Under the pieces are notes generated by a model. That model saw only the letters and a list, made by a program, of their open reading frames with translations, had not been told where the DNA came from and did no database searches. Below, one piece after another: positions 24,452 to 33,486 of a stretch of DNA of 62,747 nt (position 1 is its first letter; each line of letters opens with the position of its first letter). Origin of the DNA: BTRG01 sp036986275 (lineage in GTDB: Bacteria > Pseudomonadota > Gammaproteobacteria > Acidiferrobacterales > SZUA-150); contig BTRG01000005.1 of assembly GCA_036986275.1 (NCBI GenBank), forward strand, positions 1-62,747, read 5' to 3'. Position numbers and translations under genes: made by a program.

Positions 24452-27094
24452 ATGATGCGCGATGCCTCACCCAAGACCATATACCTTAAAGATTATCGAC
24501 CCTCGGATTATTTGATAGACCATGTCGACCTCGCCTTTGAACTCGGTGATGACTGCACCCAGGTGCATAGCCGTCTTCAGATGCGGGCAAACACGGGCGG
24601 CAGGGGCAAACCCCTGGTGCTCATGGGCGAACAACTGGAGTTGCTTGCACTGACCCTGGATGGGCAATCTCTGGATGCATCGGCCTATCAACGTGATGCT
24701 AATAGTCTGACTATTGCGCAAGTGGCGGACAAATTTGTACTGGAGGTCGTGACACGCATCCGACCCCAGCAGAATACCTCGCTCGAAGGTCTGTATGTGT
24801 CCAATGGAAAATTCTGTACCCAGTGTGAGGCCGAGGGTTTTCGCAAGATAACCTATTACCTGGACCGCCCCGATGTGATGGCGCGTTTCAAGACCACGAT
24901 TAGCGCTGACAAGTCACGCTATCCCGTATTATTGTCCAATGGCAATCCGGTGGCGCGCGGTGAGCATGATGATGGACGCCACTGGGTGACGTGGGAAGAC
25001 CCCTTTCCCAAACCCTGCTATCTCTTTGCCCTGGTGGCAGGCAATCTTGTCTGCCTGGAAGACCATTACAGCACAGGCAGTGGACGTGATGTGTTGTTAC
25101 AGTTATTCGTCGAACCCGGTAATCTCGATAAATGCCGGCATGCCATGGATTCACTCAAGCATGCCATGGACTGGGATGAAAAGGTTTTCGGCCTGGAGTA
25201 TGACCTCGATATCTACACGATCGTGGCCGTGGGCGACTTCAATATGGGCGCCATGGAGAACAAGGGCCTGAATGTGTTTAACACCGCCTATGTACTGGCC
25301 AAGCCGGAAACGGCCACCGATAACGATTATGCGGGAATAGAAGGCGTCATCGGCCATGAGTATTTTCATAACTGGACCGGCAATCGCGTGACATGCCGCG
25401 ACTGGTTCCAGCTCAGTCTTAAAGAAGGGCTGACGGTCTTTCGTGATCAGGAATTCAGTGCCGCAATGGGCTCGCCTGGCGTCAAGCGTATCGCCGATGT
25501 GCGTATGTTGCGCGGTCGCCAGTTCCCTGAAGACAGCGGCCCCATGGCCCATCCCATACGACCGGCGGCCTATGTCGAGATCAATAACTTCTATACCGCT
25601 ACGGTCTATGAAAAGGGCGCGGAAGTCATACGCATGATACACACCCTTCTGGGGGCCGGGGGTTTTCGCAAGGGCATGGATTTATATTTCAAACGTCATG
25701 ATGGGCAGGCCGTGACCACGGATGACTTTGTCGCGGCCATGGCCGATGCTAATAACGTGAACCTTGATCACTTTCGCATATGGTATTCACAAGCCGGTAC
25801 GCCACGACTGCAAGTCAAGACACATTATGACAAGCAAAGCCAATCCTATACCTTGACCTTCAAGCAAAATACACCGGCCACACCCGGTCAGGACGAAAAG
25901 CAGGCCTTGTTTATCCCTGTTGCCATAGGCCTGCTGGATGCCGATGGCAATGATTTACCGCTGACATTAAAGAATAAAGACAAGGGCACAGCGGGAGGTC
26001 GCTTGCTTGAGTTGACGCAGTTTGAGCAGAGCTTTGAGTTTATTGATATTCCCTCGCGTCCGGTGCCGTCCTTATTGCGTGGCTTCTCGGCGCCTGTGTA
26101 TCTGCAAACCGACTTAAGCGACGAAGACCTGGCCTTTCAATTGGCACACGACAGCGATGACTTCAATCGTTGGGACGCCAGTCAGCAATTGGCAACGCGT
26201 TTATTGAAAAAGCTGATCGTAAACGTGCAGCAGGGCGAGCCGTTGTCCGTCGATCGCCTGTTTATTAATGCCATGGGCAGTTTGTTGCAAGACACATCAT
26301 TGGATAAGGCACTGGTGGTGGAGGTATTACAGTTGCCCAGTGAAGGTTATCTTGCGGAACTGGCGGAAGAGGCCGACCCAGAAGCCATACATGCGGCGCG
26401 CCAACACTTACGTGCGTCGCTTGCGAAGGCGTTACGCGATCAACTTATAAAGACGTATCAAGAAAATAGTAGTAACGAGGCCTATGTCTATAACGCACGG
26501 GCCGCCGGCCGGCGTGCGCTCAAGAATGCCTGTTTGTCTTATCTGATGGAACTGGAAGATGAGGCCATCTCCGCGCTTTGCACGCAACAATATTACGGCG
26601 CCAATAATATGACCGATGCCCTGACGGCTGTGGCGGCTATGGTGCAGGGAGAACACGCCGAGCGTGAGACAGTATTGAATCACTTCTACGACACATGGAA
26701 GGATGAGGCCCTGGTGGTCGATAAGTGGTTTGCCTTGCAGGCGACATCCCGTAGGGAGGGCGTGCTGGATGACGTCAAGGCATTAATGCATCATGCCGCT
26801 TTCGACATCAAGAACCCCAATAAAGTGCGCGCCCTCATCGGCGGTTTCGCCGTGCGTAATCCGCTGCGCTTTCATGCCCGGGACGGTAGTGGTTATCGCT
26901 TTCTGGCCGATCAGGTCATTACCCTGAATGCACTGAATCCACAGGTGGCTGCACGCATGGTCGGCACCTTTAATCGCTGGCGTAAATACGATCAAGCCCG
27001 ACAGGGTCTGATGAAAGCAGAGCTGGGGCGTATTCTGGAGGCACAGGATTTATCCACGGATGTCTATGAAATCGTTTCCAAGGCCTTGCGCTAA
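24452..27094 (+). CDS. pepN: Aminopeptidase N
   Basis: An 880-residue M1-family zinc aminopeptidase that removes N-terminal residues from peptides in the cytoplasm. The exopeptidase motif GAMEN appears in MGAMENKGLN, and the zinc site is HEYFHNWTGNR with the third ligand in LSLKEGLTVFRDQEF. The N-terminal saddle domain (YLKDYRPSDYLID) and the C-terminal helical domain are complete, and the length agrees with E. coli PepN (870). It forms a single-gene unit. Confidence 0.97.
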   Translation: MMRDASPKTIYLKDYRPSDYLIDHVDLAFELGDDCTQVHSRLQMRANTGGRGKPLVLMGEQLELLALTLDGQSLDASAYQRDANSLTIAQVADKFVLEVVTRIRPQQNTSLEGLYVSNGKFCTQCEAEGFRKITYYLDRPDVMARFKTTISADKSRYPVLLSNGNPVARGEHDDGRHWVTWEDPFPKPCYLFALVAGNLVCLEDHYSTGSGRDVLLQLFVEPGNLDKCRHAMDSLKHAMDWDEKVFGLEYDLDIYTIVAVGDFNMGAMENKGLNVFNTAYVLAKPETATDNDYAGIEGVIGHEYFHNWTGNRVTCRDWFQLSLKEGLTVFRDQEFSAAMGSPGVKRIADVRMLRGRQFPEDSGPMAHPIRPAAYVEINNFYTATVYEKGAEVIRMIHTLLGAGGFRKGMDLYFKRHDGQAVTTDDFVAAMADANNVNLDHFRIWYSQAGTPRLQVKTHYDKQSQSYTLTFKQNTPATPGQDEKQALFIPVAIGLLDADGNDLPLTLKNKDKGTAGGRLLELTQFEQSFEFIDIPSRPVPSLLRGFSAPVYLQTDLSDEDLAFQLAHDSDDFNRWDASQQLATRLLKKLIVNVQQGEPLSVDRLFINAMGSLLQDTSLDKALVVEVLQLPSEGYLAELAEEADPEAIHAARQHLRASLAKALRDQLIKTYQENSSNEAYVYNARAAGRRALKNACLSYLMELEDEAISALCTQQYYGANNMTDALTAVAAMVQGEHAERETVLNHFYDTWKDEALVVDKWFALQATSRREGVLDDVKALMHHAAFDIKNPNKVRALIGGFAVRNPLRFHARDGSGYRFLADQVITLNALNPQVAARMVGTFNRWRKYDQARQGLMKAELGRILEAQDLSTDVYEIVSKALR

Positions 27095-27159
27095 ATCAAA
27101 TTTGTTTCATTTAATCGTGCTATCGTTTGCACCTGTATTGACTGGATAAGGAGAAAACA

Positions 27160-27591
27160 TTGAAAAAATCGGCAAAGTGGAGTCTGTTGCTCGCTATGGT
27201 TATTACGCTACCCGTTTGGGCGACAGAGGTCACGGTTTACAAAAGTCCCACCTGCGGGTGTTGCAAGAAATGGGTAAAGCACCTCAAGTCCAATGGCTTC
27301 AAGGTTACGACTTACGACCAATATAATGTGTTACCGATCAAGGCCAAGAACGGTATCACACCACAATTGATGTCATGCCATACCGCATTGGTAAATGGTT
27401 ATGTGGTGGAGGGCCATGTGCCGGCCGCCGACATCAAGCGTATGCTCAAGGAAAAACCCAATATCCAGGGCCTCGCCGTACCGGGGATGATCGTCGGTTC
27501 ACCGGGTATGGAGCAGGGTTCGCGCAAAGATCCTTATGCAGTACTGAGCTTTGACAAGAACGGCCGTACCAGTGTCTACGCTCGGCATTAA
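27160..27591 (+). CDS. DUF411 periplasmic metal-binding protein
   Basis: A 143-residue protein with a signal peptide (residues 1-21, ending VWA) and the CGCCKKWVKHL motif near 34, followed by MSCHTALVNGYVVEGHVPA. DUF411 proteins are periplasmic and often associated with copper or other metal handling; the Cys and His residues probably bind metal. The start codon is TTG at 27160, with a good AAGGAG eight bases upstream. No metal-resistance genes are adjacent. Confidence 0.85.
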   Translation: MKKSAKWSLLLAMVITLPVWATEVTVYKSPTCGCCKKWVKHLKSNGFKVTTYDQYNVLPIKAKNGITPQLMSCHTALVNGYVVEGHVPAADIKRMLKEKPNIQGLAVPGMIVGSPGMEQGSRKDPYAVLSFDKNGRTSVYARH

Positions 27592-27724
27592 TAGTATCGA
27601 AGCCCTGATTTCTTCCGGCGTACGAGGCCGTGTAAAAAGTCATCGTTACTCCGGTGGCACTGCTCCCGGCCGTCTCGGCAACTGCTCCATGCGCTGTTCT
27701 ATCTCCCGCCATCCCTTAGAAATG

Positions 27725-27970
27725 TAGATTGGATTAGCGTAGCGTAATCCAACAAAATTTATTACATTGTCGGTTTACGCTATCGCTAACCCGACGAGGC
27801 TATAGTTGTGTAGCCTGGATGAAACGCAGTGGAATCCAGGATGATTTCTATTCTTAGTGCATTGTCCCGGCTTTTGCTATCGCTGCATCCGGGCTACTTT
27901 GCTGCGCTAATCCAACAAATCATGACTCCTTCCCTCTTTCAGGGGGAAGGTTGGGATGGGGGTGGTTCTC
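27725..27970. repeat. Cluster of dispersed intergenic repeats
   Basis: Several palindromic units follow the DUF411 gene: TTGGATTAGCG facing CGTAATCCAA (27729-27752), GTCGGTTTACGC facing GCTAACCCGAC (27770-27796), and CCTGGAT facing ATCCAGG (27814-27840), the last within the common GTAGCCTGGATGAAACGCAG type of repeat. A CTCTTTCAGGGGGAAGGTT-type repeat follows at about 27930-27965. This 743-base gap (27592-28334) holds only repeats and the copy of the 146-bp element listed next. Confidence 0.65.
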
Positions 27971-28081
27971 TGGCACACCAAAAACCGTTTCAGGCACGAT
28001 CCGTTATTTGAGGATTGTGCATGCATGAGGGAGATGGTATCTACAATGGGGAGAAGGGGTTATGTGGAGTAGCAGTGAGAC

Positions 28082-28227
28082 GCTCCCCTCCACGACCTCG
28101 GCCAGTAGGCCACGCTGACCCCGGTCGAGACCTATGCTGCAGATTCTCAGGTCGATGTTGCAGCAGGCGGATATCCGGGTGATCATCGATAAACGCCTGG
28201 ACATGTCGGCGAGACCACGGAAAGGCC
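28082..28227. repeat. Left copy of a 146-bp direct repeat bracketing the methyltransferase/ABC cassette
   Basis: Aligns without gaps to 31149-31294, with about 115 of 146 positions identical by eye. Both copies lie outside genes and in the same orientation. No long frame common to both is open, though short stretches (for example QQADIR on the plus strand and AFIDxxPDI on the minus) are shared. It may be the remnant of a gene or of a mobile element. Confidence 0.75.
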
Positions 28228-28334
28228 TTTTCAGCACTGAGAAAAGGGGTTCCTTGCAATATAAAACATGATTGAGAACATCTGGCGGCATATCATAAAT
28301 ATAGGCATCAACTGCATAATCAACTGTTAGGCAA

Positions 28335-28988
28335 ATGAAAATGTTGACATATGATGAAGCAAAACGATTCTACGATTCATTTGGTGAAAAACAGGATAGG
28401 CAGTTTTATGAAGAAGTGGTAATTAATGATCTAATTGAACATAGTGAGTTAGACAAGGCAAAGTATATCGTAGAATTTGGGTGCGGAACAGGAAAGCTGG
28501 CATCTCGATTGTTGAACAGTGTTTTGCCACCTGGAAGCAAATATGTATGTATAGATGTGAGTGAAACAATGGTCGCACTCTGCCAGAAGAACATTGAGCG
28601 ATTCTCTGATCGTGCTCGATGCTATAAAAACGAAGGTTCACCGATAATAACCGTACCAGACCAATCAGCTGATCGATTTATCTCAACGTATGTCCTTGAT
28701 CTTTTAAACGAAAGCGATGTAAATACTTTGCTAAACGAAGCATATAGAATACTAAAGCCAAGCGGCATTCTATGCTTGGCAAGCTTAACTCATGGCACAA
28801 TATTAAGTTCACGCATTGTAGAGTTTATTTGGAATAGTTTATATCGGATAAACCCAAGAATAGTAGGTGGCTGTCGACCAATTAATCTGGTTGCGCATGT
28901 ACAAGGGAAAAATTGGGATATTGTTCATAATACTACTCTTGTATCATATGGTGTTCCATCGGAAGTTTTGGTGGCAAGAAGATTATAA
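28335..28988 (+). CDS. Class I SAM-dependent methyltransferase
   Basis: A 217-residue protein with SAM motif I VEFGCGTGKLASRLL (about residues 46-60), an acidic CIDVSET loop and the later RILKPSGILCLASL, typical of small-molecule or quinone-type methyltransferases. The substrate is unknown. The gene is AT-rich compared with the housekeeping genes on either side. It precedes an ABC-2 exporter, so it may modify the transported compound or a resistance target; this is inference only. It is bracketed, with the ABC genes, by the 146-bp repeats. Confidence 0.85.
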   Translation: MKMLTYDEAKRFYDSFGEKQDRQFYEEVVINDLIEHSELDKAKYIVEFGCGTGKLASRLLNSVLPPGSKYVCIDVSETMVALCQKNIERFSDRARCYKNEGSPIITVPDQSADRFISTYVLDLLNESDVNTLLNEAYRILKPSGILCLASLTHGTILSSRIVEFIWNSLYRINPRIVGGCRPINLVAHVQGKNWDIVHNTTLVSYGVPSEVLVARRL

Positions 28989-29110
28989 TCGATGCAGTCA
29001 ACTAACAATATAATACATACAGAGGATGATAAACTTCATCGCCGATGATGTAAAACCATGCCTATAAACACATGCACATACTGCGCAAACTCAAATTTGA
29101 GAATACTTTA

Positions 29111-30013
29111 ATGATAAAGGCTGTCAACTTAACAAAACGATTTAACGGTCACGTTGCTGTTGATGCCGTCTCATTAAATGTGGGTAAAGGAGAGATATTT
29201 GGTTTGCTTGGCCCAAACGCCGCTGGTAAAACGACTATTATACGTATGATGTGTGGAGTAATTAATAGTGATGAAGGTGAAGTCAGGATCGACAATATGA
29301 GTGTTGACAAAGCCAAAGTTAATTTTGGCTATGTTGCGCAATATTTTGGCCAATATGAAGAGCTAAGTGTCTGGGAGAATCTGAAATTCTACGCGCGTAT
29401 GTATAATGTGACTGATGAAGTACGGCTATATTCTCTTTTGAATCATTATGATCTGGCACAATTCAAACATCAACTATCTGGTGCACTTTCTGGCGGGTAT
29501 CAACGTCGATTAGCACTGGTTTGTGCACTGGCACATAATCCCAAAGTGCTGTTTTTGGACGAGCCAACTGCCGGTATTGACCCTGTTACTCGTAAAATAC
29601 TGTGGGATGATTTTTATAGACTAAGTGCCGAAGGTAAAACCCTTTTTATTACAACACACTATATGGAAGAAGCTCAACGCTGTCATCAGCTTGCATTTTT
29701 ATCATCAGGAAAGATTGTCGCCAAGGGATCACCTGACTCCATTAAACATGCTCTCGGTGATGCTCGGGTATATGCAGCGAGTATACCTTATATTCCTGAA
29801 CTTCGCAGATCCTTGTTAAATATGGAAGGAATAATACTAGTTAATCAGTTTGGTAATGAGTTGCGTATTGTAGTAACATCTGCAATCGCAAAGTCTAATC
29901 TGGCAAGAAAGATTAACTCTGTAACCAGCATAGCCTATTCACTTGAAATTACAGAGCCAAATCTTGAAGATGTTTTTATCGCACTGACACAAGAACAACC
30001 AGTAAAGCCATGA
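29111..30013 (+). CDS. ABC-2 type transporter ATP-binding protein
   Basis: A 300-residue ATPase from the ATG at 29111 (an in-frame ATG at 29072 would add 13 residues). Walker A is GPNAAGKTT, the signature is LSGGYQRRLALV, Walker B VLFLDEPTAGID, with the switch His in FITTHYMEEA. This is the DrrA/CcmA-like class that drives drug, lipid or polysaccharide exporters. The stop overlaps the permease ATG by four bases. AT-rich, like its neighbours. Confidence 0.92.
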   Translation: MIKAVNLTKRFNGHVAVDAVSLNVGKGEIFGLLGPNAAGKTTIIRMMCGVINSDEGEVRIDNMSVDKAKVNFGYVAQYFGQYEELSVWENLKFYARMYNVTDEVRLYSLLNHYDLAQFKHQLSGALSGGYQRRLALVCALAHNPKVLFLDEPTAGIDPVTRKILWDDFYRLSAEGKTLFITTHYMEEAQRCHQLAFLSSGKIVAKGSPDSIKHALGDARVYAASIPYIPELRRSLLNMEGIILVNQFGNELRIVVTSAIAKSNLARKINSVTSIAYSLEITEPNLEDVFIALTQEQPVKP

Positions 30014-31125
30014 TTACAGCAATGATAAAAAAAGAGTTAATACAATTACGCCGTGATCCGCGTATGATCGGGCTCATTGTGGTTATGCCGCTAGTTTTAT
30101 TAATTCTCTTTGGTGTCGCCCTGAAACTGGAACCTCAAAATGTCAAACTGGCATATTTCGATGGTGATCACTCATTCTTTACTAACTTAATCAAAACAGG
30201 CCTGTGGAGTGATGGCTATTTTGAATTGTACGAAGTTGACAATAAGCAGCAGATAATCGAGGAAATACGATCAGGTCGTTCCAAGGCCGGCCTGTATATA
30301 GACAAGGATTTTTCTGCCTTGTTAACCGAAAATAACCAGCCGCACATTACATTCTATGTAGATGGAACTATGCCTTCACTCACCACGGCAATAAAATATC
30401 ACTCAGATAGCGCGACATCTGAGGGTGTGACTGGTGATATGTATTTTTCAGATGCAGATGCGGAGAATGTGGTGATTGCCCAGGCCCCCTTCATTATGGA
30501 TACGGAAGTATTATTTAACCCCAATGAAAAGGAAACCTGGTTTTTCCTTCCTGGTATCATCGGTATTTTGATTATGCAAATTGCGTTGATACTGACAGGT
30601 ATTTCTGTGGTACGTGAACGGGAAAAAAGAACGTTGGAGCAACTACTGGTTACGCCTATAAGTAAAGCATCATTTGTTATAGGAAAACTGATACCGTACA
30701 TCATTATCGCATTGCTCGATTTTTATATTATTCTTGGGGCTGGATGGGCAATATTCGAGTTGCCCCAGCCATCATCTCATGCGCTTTTATTTCTTTTATC
30801 ACTCGTGTACGTTGCAGTAATGATCTCCCTAGGCTTGGTTATTTCTCTGATCGCAAAAACTCAGCAGCAGGCTATGTTTATTGCAATATTCATTATTGTT
30901 CCTTCCATATTGCTATCTGGTTTTGTATTTCCACTGGAAGCCATACCCGATACAGTGAGACCTATCAGTTATGCTATTCCATTTACCTATTTTGTGGAAA
31001 TTATTCGTGGTTTATTAATTAAGCAGACGCGATTTATCGATTTAGTTCCTTATTTTTCTGCTTTAACAGGTTTTGTAATAGTATTCGTGACAACAAGCAT
31101 CATAAAATTCAGGCGGACACTTTAA
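30010..31125 (+). CDS. ABC-2 type transporter permease
   Basis: A 371-residue permease with an N-terminal membrane segment (about 18-38), a large external domain (about 45-175) and a C-terminal group of about five membrane helices. RREKRTLEQLLVTPIS-like VREREKRTLEQLLVTPI is the typical cytoplasmic loop of the ABC2_membrane (YhhJ-like) family. It forms the channel with the upstream ATPase; the cargo is unknown. Its start overlaps the ATPase stop as ATGA. The right 146-bp repeat begins 24 bases after its end. Confidence 0.9.
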   Translation: MITAMIKKELIQLRRDPRMIGLIVVMPLVLLILFGVALKLEPQNVKLAYFDGDHSFFTNLIKTGLWSDGYFELYEVDNKQQIIEEIRSGRSKAGLYIDKDFSALLTENNQPHITFYVDGTMPSLTTAIKYHSDSATSEGVTGDMYFSDADAENVVIAQAPFIMDTEVLFNPNEKETWFFLPGIIGILIMQIALILTGISVVREREKRTLEQLLVTPISKASFVIGKLIPYIIIALLDFYIILGAGWAIFELPQPSSHALLFLLSLVYVAVMISLGLVISLIAKTQQQAMFIAIFIIVPSILLSGFVFPLEAIPDTVRPISYAIPFTYFVEIIRGLLIKQTRFIDLVPYFSALTGFVIVFVTTSIIKFRRTL

Positions 31126-31148
31126 GCATGTTCTGTGGTAAAGGGTAT

Positions 31149-31294
31149 GCTCCCCTTTACGACCTCAGCCAGTGTGGCCTACTGGCCCAGGCCGAGACCT
31201 ATGCTGCGAATTCTTAGGGCACTGTTGCAGCAGGCTGATATCCGGATACTCATCGATAAACGCCCGGGGCATGTCAGCGATATCATGGAAAAGG
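31149..31294. repeat. Right copy of the 146-bp direct repeat
   Basis: Same orientation and length as the copy at 28082-28227, about 79% identical. It separates the ABC permease gene from the HigBA operon. Together the two copies delimit a 2.9-kb AT-rich cassette. Confidence 0.75.
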
Positions 31295-31329
31295 GTTCAG
31301 AGCCGAGGCCTTGGAATTCTCCGATCCAC

Positions 31330-31368
31330 ATACTAGCGCTTGACAATACTAACGTGAAACGCTAGTAT
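31330..31368 (+). promoter_or_regulatory. higBA promoter with inverted-repeat operator
   Basis: TTGACA (31340-31345), 17 bases, TAGTAT (31363-31368) is a near-consensus sigma-70 promoter. ATACTAGCG (31330-31338) and CGCTAGTAT (31360-31368) form a perfect 9-bp inverted repeat whose arms flank the -35 and overlap the -10. This is the expected design for repression by the HigA antitoxin bound to HigB. Confidence 0.8.
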
Positions 31369-31374
31369 TTTTAT

Positions 31375-31656
31375 GTGATTAAGTCCTTTAAGTGCCGGGA
31401 AACTGAACGGATTTATCATGGGCGGTTTTCCCGCCATCTTTCACGCGATATCCAGCGCCTGGCGGCCCGGAAGCTCGAAATGCTCGCTGCAGCAAGTCAG
31501 CTGAAATCCTTGAGAATTTCCCCATCCAACCGACTTGAGAAACTTAAAGGAGAACGGTCCGGGCAGTACAGTATCCGGATAAACGACCAGTGGCGCATCT
31601 GTTTTGTATGGAAGAGCGGAGACGCCCATGATGTGGAAATGGTGGATTACCACTAG
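31375..31656 (+). CDS. higB: HigB-type toxin (RelE superfamily)
   Basis: A 93-residue RelE/ParE-fold protein. LEKLKGERSGQYSIRINDQWRICFVW, quoted in part, is the hallmark of the HigB family, ribosome-dependent mRNA interferases. The start is a GTG at 31375, only seven bases after the -10 element, so the mRNA may be leaderless or the true start slightly downstream. The antitoxin gene follows by nine bases; toxin-first order is usual in higBA. Confidence 0.9.
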   Translation: MIKSFKCRETERIYHGRFSRHLSRDIQRLAARKLEMLAAASQLKSLRISPSNRLEKLKGERSGQYSIRINDQWRICFVWKSGDAHDVEMVDYH

Positions 31657-31665
31657 AGGTGTGAC

Positions 31666-31965
31666 ATGAGCAAGAGAGATTTTGACCCAACCCATCCGGG
31701 AGAGATTCTTTTGGAAGAGTTTCTTCGTCCGATGGGCATTTCCCAGTATCGTCTGGCCAAGGATATCAGTGTCCCCCAGCGCCGGATCAGCGAAATAACT
31801 CAAGGCAAGCGTTCGATTACCGCTGATACCGCGCTACGACTGGGGCGTTATTTTGGAATGGAGGCCCAGTTCTGGCTGAATCTGCAGTCTCGATATGACC
31901 TCCTTAAGGCAGAGGATGAACTGGACAAGCGATTAGATAAAGAAGTAAGGCCCCATGCAGCATAA
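31666..31965 (+). CDS. higA: HigA-type antitoxin
   Basis: A 99-residue protein with an Xre-type helix-turn-helix: HPGEILLEEFLRPMGISQYRLAKDI, quoted in part, followed by RRISEITQGKRSITADTALRL and FWLNLQSRYDL, all characteristic of HigA. It neutralises HigB and represses the operon through the inverted repeat at 31330-31368. AGGTGTGAC precedes the ATG. Confidence 0.93.
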   Translation: MSKRDFDPTHPGEILLEEFLRPMGISQYRLAKDISVPQRRISEITQGKRSITADTALRLGRYFGMEAQFWLNLQSRYDLLKAEDELDKRLDKEVRPHAA

Positions 31966-32060
31966 TTGTAATGAGTGCAAACAATGCGATCTGGTAACAG
32001 TAAAGCAAAGCATGGAAGCTCGCTTATCATGTATAACCAAACCCATGCAAGGCAGATAAT

Positions 32061-32915
32061 ATGGCCAATCTTAATAAATCCGAATTAAAAGAACGCGAAC
32101 GTAATAACTGGACATCGGCTGCCGCTGGCTGGCGCCGCCGTGATGAGTTGTTACGCAAGGGCGCGGCGCCTGTCACTGATCGTATGCTTGAACTGTCCGG
32201 AATATCCTCCGGCTCCCGGCTGCTTGATATTGCCTCGGGCACAGGAGAACCGGCGATATCTGCGGCACACATTGTCGGCGAGTCCGGTAAGGTCATCGGT
32301 ACCGATCTGGTTGATGAAATGCTCGTCGTTGCTCGTGAGAAAGCCGCAAAAGCGAATCTCGGCAATATCGAGTTCCACTGTATCGATGCGGAGACGCTGG
32401 ACTTTACCGCAGCTTCGTTTGATGCGGTGACCATACGCTGGGGCCTGATGTTTATGCCCGAGCCGCGGGCCTGTCTCGCGGCTGCCCATAAGGCGCTGAA
32501 ACAGGAGGGTCGCATCAGCCTGGCCTGTTGGGCGGCGCTGGAGAAAAATCCATTTGTGGGCGTCCTCATCAAGATATTAAGCAAGTATATGGACGTGCCT
32601 GTTCCACCTCCCGGCACCCCCGGTATTTTTGCTTTTGCGGACCCGGAGCGTTTGCGGGATATCCTCTCCTCAGCGGGCTTCCGAAATATCGTGCTGGAAG
32701 AGATGGCCATCAATGTCATTGAGGTTGCTGACGGCCGCGCCTATTGGCAGGCAATATCGGATCTGGCTGCACCGGTTATGGCGTTCGTCAATCAACTGGA
32801 TAAATCGGCCCGTACGGATTATATCGATGAGGTAATCAAGGCCGCGGATGCATTGAAGCAAGGCCAAACCCTGCGTATGGGAGGCACTACCTGGATCGCC
32901 TGCGCCGATAAATAA
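32061..32915 (+). CDS. Class I SAM-dependent methyltransferase (UbiE/COQ5-like)
   Basis: A 284-residue protein with motif I LLDIASGTGEPAISAA, the acidic VIGTDLVDEM loop, and DAVTIRWGLMFMPEP plus EGRISLACWA downstream. Similarity is to the broad UbiE/ArsM-like group; the substrate cannot be assigned. Composition is closer to the chromosome average than that of the repeat-bracketed cassette. It lies 95 bases after higA. Confidence 0.85.
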   Translation: MANLNKSELKERERNNWTSAAAGWRRRDELLRKGAAPVTDRMLELSGISSGSRLLDIASGTGEPAISAAHIVGESGKVIGTDLVDEMLVVAREKAAKANLGNIEFHCIDAETLDFTAASFDAVTIRWGLMFMPEPRACLAAAHKALKQEGRISLACWAALEKNPFVGVLIKILSKYMDVPVPPPGTPGIFAFADPERLRDILSSAGFRNIVLEEMAINVIEVADGRAYWQAISDLAAPVMAFVNQLDKSARTDYIDEVIKAADALKQGQTLRMGGTTWIACADK

Positions 32916-32982
32916 GCCGTAGGTTGGCAGCGGGTCAGAGTTCTTTATAGTATCGAAAAACTGACTGGCCAAAAAGAAAGTG

Positions 32983-33141
32983 ATGCACCGGGATTTCGAT
33001 GATTCGTTAAAACTGGCATTGGGGGCCGCAAATGAAGAAGAGACCTTGTTTCATTATCGTCGTGTATGGGATGAGATTAAAGCGTTCATTTTGATACTCT
33101 CTGGGGCACTGGATGCCGAGCAAAATGTTCCTGATCATTGA
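32983..33141 (+). CDS. Small hypothetical protein
   Basis: A 52-residue open frame with ATG at 32983, preceded by AAAGAAAG, encoding an acidic peptide (MHRDFDDSLKL ... EEETLFHYRRVWDEIKAFIL, in part). It begins shortly after a methyltransferase gene. The composition looks coding, but no homologue is known to me; it might be a remnant of a longer gene. Confidence 0.35.
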   Translation: MHRDFDDSLKLALGAANEEETLFHYRRVWDEIKAFILILSGALDAEQNVPDH

Positions 33142-33303
33142 CATGCATAAGTTGGAGGTATTTCTAGAGGCTCATTAGAACGCTGGTATGAATGTATGGC
33201 TGACAATACTGGTACCCTCAGCACTGGCTGGATGGATATGTGCCTATTTTATCAAGATGTATTTAGCTATCGTATTGGCAGGTATAATCTCCAGCTAATG
33301 CAT

Positions 33304-33411
33304 CCTAACAAGCAAATAAAGCCTAACAAGCAAATAAAGCCTAACAAGCAAATAAAGCCTAACAAGCAAATAAAGCCTAACAAGCAAATAAAGCCTAACA
33401 AGCAAATAAAG
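33304..33411. repeat. Six perfect 18-bp tandem repeats, CCTAACAAGCAAATAAAG
   Basis: Six identical copies lie head to tail in the 571-base region between two methyltransferase genes. Each unit contains GCCTAAC at its junction with the last, which resembles the simple R'' half-site of integron attC sites. The array can be read as (PNKQIK)n in one frame, but the surrounding frame looks noncoding. Apart from this and the small frame at 32983, I see nothing in 32916-33486. Confidence 0.9.
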
Positions 33412-33486
33412 CCCGTTCACACTGTTCACTTTGATATCGCTGGCGTTTTGTACCTTAACACAACAATAAGTGTCACTTAGTAAGCC

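Noticed and set aside
33196..33480. 94-codon open frame with PNKQIK repeats
   Set aside because: The frame is mostly the 18-bp DNA repeat read in one frame; the flanks have no coding character, no ribosome-binding site was seen, and the unit length (18, a multiple of three) keeps the frame open by itself.
28320..33486. Integron cassette array
   Set aside because: GTTAGGC and GCCTAAC half-sites occur, but no complete attC with paired L and R boxes and no integrase gene can be seen; retained only as a weak idea in one finding.
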